Shown: positions 33,202 through 38,531 of the stretch, one piece after another | Layout of the letters: every line of letters starts with the position of its first letter | Position numbering within the stretch: the first letter of the stretch is position 1 | DNA from: Chitinivibrionales bacterium | Lineage (GTDB): Bacteria > Fibrobacterota > Chitinivibrionia > Chitinivibrionales > WJKA01 | Length of the DNA stretch: 38,531 nt | Direction: 5' to 3' | Assembly (NCBI GenBank): GCA_014728215.1 | Contig: WJLZ01000213.1 | Coordinates: 1-38,531, forward strand | Notes under the pieces: model-generated | Seen by the model: the letters and a program-made list of their open reading frames with translations, nothing else | Databases searched by the model: none | Told to the model about the DNA's origin: nothing | Program-made: the position numbers and the translations under genes

Positions 33202-34688
33202 TTACTCGATACAACATACAAAACCCTTAAAATCTCGACCATAGCCAGCGTATCCAGCTTGCAGTATTCCTGCAAAGCGGCATATACCTGTTTCCATTCT
33301 TTGCCGTCAATCTGATTGTCGTACCACAGCTCTGCCTGTAAACTCGCAGTCGTGCCTTCCTGGATTTCAAGCTCATTATACGACAATTTCGGCGCCAGGG
33401 CAGGGAGGACATACTTCAGGCTTGCACTGCCGTGCATTTTATGATGAGCATAATGGCCGTTTCGAAACGGCACGATGAGGTCCCGCATCCGGGGAATCAG
33501 GGACAGGAGCCATTTCCTGTATTTCGGGAAATCATCAGCCATCGATTGAATACACCTGATCTCGAATGACTGGTTGAATGCGACAATAGAGCCGGTATCA
33601 CCGAGATGCTTCTGCATTGCCTGGATAAGTCGTTCGCGCGGGTCAGAACGATCGGACGGAAGAAATTCGTGATGCGCGCAGGGGCCGCAGGGCTTTTTCT
33701 GGACATGGAGCGAAAATTGAAAGGGAATATTCTGCCACGGACGGGAGTTGTCAAACAGTGGGACCGCACAACTTACAGTTTCAAAGTCGAAATGGTAGAG
33801 GGGATAATCCAGTTTTTCAAGAAAAGAATGCAAACCTGCCTTGTTTATTACCGGCTTTTTACGCTTAACCGATTCGACAAAGGCCTGGTTCCGGTCGGAT
33901 AATAGAACTGTTGCAGGAATATCTTTCAGAAGTGTTATCCCCATTTTTTCGAGCTGTGCAATTGTTTTCTCGGCGCGGCAAAGCTCACCTATTGCATACT
34001 CTGGTCCCGGTTTATTGCAATGATCAGAATATGCGCAGATATAGGGCTGCGAACAGTGGGGGCCCGGTTCGATTGCCGGCTCATTCTTCTGCGCCATTAT
34101 ACGCAGAAATCCGGCTGCATTTTGCCTGACTTTTTTGAGATCTTCTTCAATTTCTTCTGTGATGTCTTCGGCGACTAAAAGCTCCCTGGGGACAATTTCG
34201 CCTTTGCGAACATACTCCCTGTTACAGTGCATGAGAAATGCTTTCCGGATTGGAAATCCTGCGCCTTCACAACAGTATTTCTGAACAGCAACATCCGGAT
34301 AATGCTTTTTCTTGTTGACCGAGTTGCTGCTTTTGACTTCGTACAGGTCCCACAGGTTCTTTTTTCCTCTCACCCGTTTGAAAATATCTATCCGGCACAG
34401 GATTTTATCATAATCGACGGTGGCTTCGAAGATAGCCGGAACGCCCTGCCCGGCAAGCTCGCCGGTTTTCCGGATCGCCGATGCCAGGTTATCAGATGGT
34501 TCATTGACAAGCACCCCACCGGGAAAGAGCGATTGTGCGTGCTCCCCGATCCGATGACCGATATCGAATATCCGCCGGGTAGCGGGATCGATTCCGGCTG
34601 CTTCATCCGGAAAATTAACCCCCATCCAGAGGATTTTCGGACATTGTATCCCCGCTACGTATCTGGATTTCGACAGACGATGTGACAT
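33198..34688 (-). CDS. DUF2779 nuclease: Cas4/RecB-like domain fused to a DEDD exonuclease
   Basis: The product is 496 residues. The N-terminal part has RecB-family nuclease motifs: GHRIGEHAQSLFPGG (His 50), RIDIF (Asp 101) and EVKSS (Glu 117, Lys 119). Cysteines at 16, 212, 218 and 224 (QCPKILW; CSQPYICAYSDHC) are placed as in Cas4/AddB iron-sulfur nucleases. The C-terminal DUF2779 part has DEDD exonuclease motifs: YHFDFET (301-303), IVAFNQSFEIRCI and EYCKLDT (475-480). The protein should degrade or trim DNA or RNA ends. GGAGGG precedes the ATG. A promoter (34749-34721) and palindrome site 2 (34771-34785) lie upstream, marking it as part of the same island. Confidence 0.8.
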   Translation of the reverse strand: MSHRLSKSRYVAGIQCPKILWMGVNFPDEAAGIDPATRRIFDIGHRIGEHAQSLFPGGVLVNEPSDNLASAIRKTGELAGQGVPAIFEATVDYDKILCRIDIFKRVRGKKNLWDLYEVKSSNSVNKKKHYPDVAVQKYCCEGAGFPIRKAFLMHCNREYVRKGEIVPRELLVAEDITEEIEEDLKKVRQNAAGFLRIMAQKNEPAIEPGPHCSQPYICAYSDHCNKPGPEYAIGELCRAEKTIAQLEKMGITLLKDIPATVLLSDRNQAFVESVKRKKPVINKAGLHSFLEKLDYPLYHFDFETVSCAVPLFDNSRPWQNIPFQFSLHVQKKPCGPCAHHEFLPSDRSDPRERLIQAMQKHLGDTGSIVAFNQSFEIRCIQSMADDFPKYRKWLLSLIPRMRDLIVPFRNGHYAHHKMHGSASLKYVLPALAPKLSYNELEIQEGTTASLQAELWYDNQIDGKEWKQVYAALQEYCKLDTLAMVEILRVLYVVSSN

Positions 34689-34720
34689 GAATCCCTCCTT
34701 GTAATAAATAGCCTGGCTTT

Positions 34721-34749
34721 ATTATACCGCTCCTGTTCGATTTTCTTAA
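34721..34749 (-). promoter_or_regulatory. Candidate promoter of the DUF2779 gene
   Basis: On the minus strand TTAAGA (34749-34744), a 17-bp spacer and TATAAT (34726-34721) lie 33 bp upstream of the ATG. The palindrome at 34771-34785 is 21 bp further upstream, a position suited to an activator or to a distal operator. Confidence 0.45.
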
Positions 34750-34770
34750 AAGAAATCTACTGTTTCTTTG

Positions 34771-34785
34771 CGACAATAATTGTCG
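34771..34785. promoter_or_regulatory. Palindrome CGACA-N5-TGTCG, site 2
   Basis: CGACAATAATTGTCG is perfectly symmetric, with 7-bp arms around a central A. It lies between the divergent DUF2779 gene and the nuclease pair at 35008 and could serve either. The 15-bp core has the same length as in sites 1 and 3. Confidence 0.55.
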
Positions 34786-35007
34786 TGTTGGGATAATATA
34801 TTTTACCTGTATACAAATAGGGAAAAAAGGCTGGTTTGCCGAACCCATAGAATTAGCAAAAAATGACACTTCTGTCGGAACAGGGGTTTATTATAGAATT
34901 TATGTCATGCTACAAGATTTAGAAGTATTCTCTATACTATCGCGTGAAGGACCTAAAATGAGTAAAACTGCTGTTGGTATTTGAAATTTTAAAAAGGAAA
35001 GGAAAAT

Positions 35008-35739
35008 ATGTACAAGGCGATTGTAAATGGAAAGGTTCGTAATAATTTTTCGTTTTTTGAAGAGGGGAAAAGCTGGCGGACGTTTTATAAAGAAAGAGAG
35101 GATTTCCTGACAGCCGCCATAATATCTCGTTTGCTCTATCTGCCATCTGAAGTGGTATGGCGAATAATCAAATCCAATATGAGCAATAAAGCTTCTTCAT
35201 TTTTGCCTGTACACCCGGGCAAGATAGATGATTATCAATTCTGGCCTCGTTATTGGTTGGGTGGAAACTATGTTGAACCGGATTGTGTTATCCATTTTGA
35301 AAATGTGGCGATTATTATCGAAGCCAAATTATCAGATTCTTCAATGAATCAAAGCTCGGATCAACTGGTTAGAGAATACAATGCTTATATCGAAAACAGA
35401 GCGAGAGAGGAACAAAGGCCTGTGCTTATTCTGGCAGTTGGCGGTTTAGATTCAGACAGAGAACAGGAAATTGATGAATTGATTGGAGCTGTTAATGAAA
35501 ACCTCAGGGCCAAAGGTCGTAATGATTTTCTGGTACATGCATTACCATGGAAAACCCTGAGAGATTCACTTAATAATTTGCCGGTTCCTGACGAAGATGA
35601 AAAACGTTTTTTAATAGAAGATATTAAAGAAATATTTGATTTTCATGATATTAATTTGCTGGCTGATATTTCTTGTGTAGTAAACTTTTGTAAAAAAATA
35701 TCAATTGATTTATCCGTACTTTCACTAATGAGAGGGTAA
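35008..35739 (+). CDS. PD-(D/E)XK nuclease-like protein
   Basis: The product is 243 residues; AAAGGAAAGG precedes the ATG. A first helix with Glu (KEREDFLTAAIISRLLYLP, Glu 29/31) is followed by the core motif: Asp 92 in EPDCVIHFENV, then EAK (Glu 105, Lys 107) in VAIIIEAKL, and Gln 119 in SSDQLVREY. These are the metal-binding and catalytic residues of PD-(D/E)XK nucleases, and all are present. The remainder (RPVLILAVGGLDSDREQEID) completes the alpha/beta fold. It is the first gene of a pair; the next ATG follows after 4 bp. Such nucleases are common in phage-defence islands, but no named system was matched. Confidence 0.65.
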   Translation: MYKAIVNGKVRNNFSFFEEGKSWRTFYKEREDFLTAAIISRLLYLPSEVVWRIIKSNMSNKASSFLPVHPGKIDDYQFWPRYWLGGNYVEPDCVIHFENVAIIIEAKLSDSSMNQSSDQLVREYNAYIENRAREEQRPVLILAVGGLDSDREQEIDELIGAVNENLRAKGRNDFLVHALPWKTLRDSLNNLPVPDEDEKRFLIEDIKEIFDFHDINLLADISCVVNFCKKISIDLSVLSLMRG

Positions 35740-35743
35740 TGCT

Positions 35744-36385
35744 ATGACTTTTGAAGAAGAAATTAAATATTCACTTATTGAAATACGCAAAGCATACAGG
35801 GCTCTTGCGGTATATCATCGTTTCTGTCTGGATTTGTGCAAAAAAATTGATACCATGTTGAATACTATTATAACAACAGGCATGACAAATTATATGTGGG
35901 ATTCCAATGTCGGCAAACCACCCCAGAGTGGGGACAATCTTCATAAATCAAAAGCCGTGGCATTTTTGCCGCTTTGGGATTTTGTTCGTCTGCTCTTGCC
36001 GGAAAAAACAGATCGAAATTATCCCATTATTGAAAAAAATGATTGGTTATTTGTTATGAGATTATCCAGCGATACCGGTTTTGAAGGTGACATGAATAAG
36101 GACGTTAATGTCGATTTGCTTAAAGATCCTGAAGAATGTGAAAGCACACTGAAATTGTATATTTATTATGCTAATGAAACCGTTCAATGTGATTGGAAAA
36201 GATTGTTTTCGCATAATGAATGGCCGAAAACAGGAGTGAAAACGTTTGTAAAACAAGCCCCAGAAATTTTGGCATATTCTGAAAAATACCACCTTAGTGA
36301 ATTAACCGACGACAGCCGGATTAAAATTAAAGTGTCTGAGTTTTTAAAAGGGGCTAAAAGAGAATTGAACGTTGTTTTTGGATAA
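35744..36385 (+). CDS. Hypothetical partner of the PD-(D/E)XK protein
   Basis: The product is 213 residues. It starts 4 bp after the nuclease stop, with AGAGGG 8 bp before the ATG, so the two are almost certainly co-translated. The N-terminal helix (IKYSLIEIRKAYRALAVYHR) contains an amphipathic segment. The rest is mixed alpha/beta (FLPLWDFVRLLLPEKTDRNY, DWLFVMRLSSDTGFEGDM, TLKLYIYYANETVQCDWKRL). No signal peptide, membrane segment or enzyme motif is seen. It may be a specificity, inhibitor or sensor subunit of the nuclease. Family not recognised. Confidence 0.6.
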   Translation: MTFEEEIKYSLIEIRKAYRALAVYHRFCLDLCKKIDTMLNTIITTGMTNYMWDSNVGKPPQSGDNLHKSKAVAFLPLWDFVRLLLPEKTDRNYPIIEKNDWLFVMRLSSDTGFEGDMNKDVNVDLLKDPEECESTLKLYIYYANETVQCDWKRLFSHNEWPKTGVKTFVKQAPEILAYSEKYHLSELTDDSRIKIKVSEFLKGAKRELNVVFG

Positions 36386-36535
36386 TTTTCAATAAGGCGA
36401 ACTGAGGATCTAAACTCAATGCTGGGAAAGTTATAAGAAAGTAATTCAATGCTGAAAATTTTGGTGCATTAAATCCGGAAAGCAGCAATTGAGGTAATAA
36501 CTTCGCCCCACGTTTTTAATATATTCTAATAGTGA

Positions 36536-36550
36536 CGACACTTTTTGTCG
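36536..36550. promoter_or_regulatory. Palindrome CGACA-N5-TGTCG, site 3
   Basis: CGACA (36536-36540), CTTTT and TGTCG (36546-36550) keep the 15-bp length of the other two sites, though only the outer 5 bp of each arm match. It lies 132 bp before the PcfJ-like gene. TATATT at 36562-36567 is a possible -10 element, placing the palindrome around the -35. The rest of the 297-bp gap (36386-36682) holds a short direct repeat, TCAATGCTG (36417 and 36447), and nothing else recognised. Confidence 0.45.
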
Positions 36551-36682
36551 CCAATAATTTTTATATTCTCCATACAGGTACACTTTATAGCCAGAGCATA
36601 TTCGCGTGCGACTCAACGTCACGTTTCTGAATATAATTAATATGGCTAAATTAACATATTCAACTACGCGGCCTGAAAAAAT

Positions 36683-37948
36683 ATGTGCAAATGTCTTTGT
36701 AAAAACAATCAACTAAAGGCCTCTTTTACAATTTTTGAAAAAAGAGATACGATATACAGACTATCATCATGGGAGGCTGGACTTGCAATCGAACAGTTTA
36801 ACAAAAATATTGGATACTGGTCACTTTATACGGGTAATGCCGATTATCTTCTGAAAAATGCAGAGTTTGATATGGAAAATACAATTGTTTTCTCAAAGAT
36901 AATAAACACCATACCAATCCATTTTCAGAGTTGTGCAAGCCGGGCTACTTTTCTGAGGTTCACCTTATTAATGATTATGCGAAGGGCAGCGGGTTTCTTT
37001 GATATTATGAAAGATAATCCTGCTCTGGCGCTATTGCTGGCTTACAAGGTGGCCCAAAAGGTAATAACCATCGATACTGCGGCCAATCTTGTTTGGCGGA
37101 AGCGCCATGAATTACTAAATGCGATTAATGGTTCCTGTTCAGAGGCCGAGGTAAGAGCACTTGGAAGGATTTCTTTCAATACATTGAAAATTGAAAACCT
37201 TTTATGGCTTAATCTTTTTGTACAGCAAAAAACAGGCTATTTAAAACACTTCAGCCAATACTTAACCGTTGATATGCCGATTGAAATGCTCTGGTTTGTT
37301 ATTGAATATCCCGGATTATTTGCGTGCCGGTTTTTTAGGCGGCTCCATAATAAAATGAAAAAGAAGCTTAAAGAAAATAGTATGTCTATATCAATTTTCT
37401 GGCAGACTCTTTTTAGCAAAAACATAGTGGATACGTATACTGAGGCTGTTTTTCTGGGAAAGGCCCTGCATATTTCAGATTATTCAAAGAATATTGAGCG
37501 AAAAAAAACACTAAAGAGCCTCCATAAACTTACTGACAAGTGGGGACGGTTACTTAAAAAATGGCACCGGCAGCGGATAATAGATTCTGTTAAGAAACAA
37601 GCGGAGAAATCCGCTTGCGATAATGATTTTCCGCCTTTTCCGTTGCCTGCAAATTTGCATGTGGAACCTATAACGACATTGCATGATTTATGTAAAGAAG
37701 GTGATGAAATGAATAAATGTATATCGTTTTATGAAGATGATATTTATTCAGGAAGCGTGTATTTCTATCGTGTACTCTTTCCTCATCGAGGCACGCTAAT
37801 CATTGACTTAACGAAGGAGTCCCCTGTAATAAGAGAATTTACAATTAGCACAAGCTGTTGTCCTTCTCCGGAATCACGCAGAGTCGTTGAAGAATGGATA
37901 AATTCCGGGTTATATTGGATGAAAGCCAGCAGTAATAATGGTAATTAA
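36683..37948 (+). CDS. PcfJ-like domain protein
   Basis: The product is 421 residues. About 310 residues are helical and carry basic patches (FRRLHNKMKKKLKENSMSI, KWGRLLKKWHRQRIIDSVKK). The C-terminal 110 residues follow the PcfJ-like pattern: VEPITTLHDLCKEGDEMNKC and ISFYEDDIYSGSVYFYRVLF, then GTLIIDLTKESPVIREFTI and a C-terminal helix (RRVVEEWINSGLYWM). PcfJ-like proteins occur on conjugative plasmids and in accessory islands, and their function is unsettled. The start at 36683 lacks a good ribosome site, so the true start may be internal. Palindrome site 3 lies upstream. The gene is convergent with the WYL regulator. Confidence 0.6.
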   Translation: MCKCLCKNNQLKASFTIFEKRDTIYRLSSWEAGLAIEQFNKNIGYWSLYTGNADYLLKNAEFDMENTIVFSKIINTIPIHFQSCASRATFLRFTLLMIMRRAAGFFDIMKDNPALALLLAYKVAQKVITIDTAANLVWRKRHELLNAINGSCSEAEVRALGRISFNTLKIENLLWLNLFVQQKTGYLKHFSQYLTVDMPIEMLWFVIEYPGLFACRFFRRLHNKMKKKLKENSMSISIFWQTLFSKNIVDTYTEAVFLGKALHISDYSKNIERKKTLKSLHKLTDKWGRLLKKWHRQRIIDSVKKQAEKSACDNDFPPFPLPANLHVEPITTLHDLCKEGDEMNKCISFYEDDIYSGSVYFYRVLFPHRGTLIIDLTKESPVIREFTISTSCCPSPESRRVVEEWINSGLYWMKASSNNGN

Positions 37949-37990
37949 GGTTTAATGTTCAATATTCGGATTCCTGTGGTATTTTTTTTG

Positions 37991-38531
37991 TCAATATATT
38001 GAGACCATATGTCTTCCGAGAGCCCTTAGTTTATCCTTAAGCGCTTTTGGCTTTATAACCGTTGCACTCTCACTCCAGCCAAGCACCCACTGGATAAGCT
38101 CCCGGTCAACAGGAGCATCCATGGTGAGGATTACATCACCATCTTTATCGACACGCGTTTTCTGACTGGCATGAAACCGTCGTTCATTGAGGATCAGTTG
38201 GAAATAATAGGGAAATTTGATCATGATTTTCTGCGGTTTGGGCACGTCTTCATCTAAAATGCCGAAACTTTTCGAAAGACGGTTCTGGATCCGCCGGATC
38301 CTTTTTTCACCAACAGTAAACGTTTCATCGAGCAGTTCCGCAGAGACGATTCGACATAATTTAATGTAGTAATCACGGTTCTCATGCCTTTCCGAAATGC
38401 AGATAAAGTACAGCTCCTGTTTGAATAAGATGAGCTTGACCGGGCAGATTGTCCGCTCCACCGGATTGTCATGGTCCACGGTCCGGTATGTGATCCTGAG
38501 CTTTTGTCGCCCGGCAAGTGCAGTGCAGAGA
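37991..38531 (-). CDS. WYL-domain transcription regulator, C-terminal part (runs off the window)
   Basis: The minus-strand frame is open from the window edge to 37991. It reads LCTALAGRQKLRITYRTVDH, then RTICPVKLILFKQELYFICI and YYIKLCRIVSAELLDETFTV, the WYL-domain order with the signature altered to LYF. A WCX-like C-terminal extension follows (GDVILTMDAPVDRELIQWVL, GWSESATVIKP, LKDKLRALGRHMV). A GTG at 38479 is internal to the domain and not the start. The N-terminal helix-turn-helix should lie beyond 38531. WYL regulators of the BrxR/CapW type control defence islands through inverted-repeat operators. This one may bind the CGACA-N5-TGTCG sites nearby; that is inference. Confidence 0.75.
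   Translation of the reverse strand, partial: LCTALAGRQKLRITYRTVDHDNPVERTICPVKLILFKQELYFICISERHENRDYYIKLCRIVSAELLDETFTVGEKRIRRIQNRLSKSFGILDEDVPKPQKIMIKFPYYFQLILNERRFHASQKTRVDKDGDVILTMDAPVDRELIQWVLGWSESATVIKPKALKDKLRALGRHMVSIY

Larger units (their letters stand above)
34689..35007. other. 319-bp divergent region between the DUF2779 gene and the nuclease pair
   Basis: It contains the minus-strand promoter (34721-34749) and palindrome site 2. At 34907-34984 a 25-codon ORF reads MLQDLEVFSILSREGPKMSK, then TAVGI. It is helical and could be a remnant or leader, but has no recognised ribosome site. TATACT at 34934-34939 may be the -10 of the plus-strand nuclease operon. Confidence 0.4.

Noticed and set aside
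33580-33586. GCGACAAT half-site inside the DUF2779 gene
   Set aside because: Only one arm is present and it lies within coding sequence.
1-38531. tRNA, rRNA, CRISPR arrays and riboswitches
   Set aside because: I looked for cloverleaf stems, repeat-spacer arrays and known aptamer patterns by eye and found none; a covariance-model search would be needed to exclude weak cases.

Overview
The window looks like chromosomal DNA of a member of the Fibrobacterota, probably the Chitinivibrionia/Chitinispirillales side. The reasons are: two proteins of the TIGR02147/DUF4423 family, which was first described as a paralogous family of Fibrobacter succinogenes; several secreted proteins ending in a type IX secretion (T9SS)-like C-terminal domain; many PEGA, VIT, kelch and lipoprotein genes; and moderate GC with AT-rich intergenic spaces. 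This is inference from protein families; no rRNA or tRNA gene is present to fix it.

Left part, 1-6.1 kb (minus strand): an envelope/signalling cluster. A PEGA protein leads into an ECF sigma factor, which overlaps by one base a large membrane protein with FecR-like, PEGA and TPR parts (probable anti-sigma or stress sensor), then a small lipoprotein, a secreted two-domain protein with a sorting tail, and the start of an outer-membrane protein that runs off the window. A PilZ-domain gene is next. At 6.3-9.8 kb on the plus strand lie a triple-GAF sensor, an IspE-like kinase and an unusual acidic protein with five copies of a short F-containing motif.

Middle part, 10-25.8 kb: two modules of a TIGR02147 protein followed at once by a lipoprotein (10.0-13.0 kb and 20.5-22.2 kb), a secreted T9SS-type protein, a small secreted peptide, an intact VIT/VWA protein, and a second VIT/VWA copy that has lost its VWA core and is frameshifted twice. 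Then come a DUF4404 protein, an OmpA-family protein, a SAM methyltransferase and an EamA transporter.

Right part, 25.8-38.5 kb: an accessory region. A third VIT-type secreted protein (27.3-29.7 kb) sits between two stretches of decayed genes (T9SS tail, WYL regulator, AbiEi-like antitoxin, a Cys-rich protein split by a stop codon), and a related palindrome, TGTCTATAGACA, lies on each side of it. An IS21 IstB scar at 32.3 kb precedes a compact island of poorly known genes: a coiled-coil protein, a Cas4-like/DEDD exonuclease (DUF2779), a PD-(D/E)XK nuclease with an unknown partner, a PcfJ-like protein and a WYL regulator. Three of its upstream regions carry the same 15-bp palindrome, CGACA-N5-TGTCG. 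This co-marked island is the best candidate for an undescribed, possibly defence-related system.
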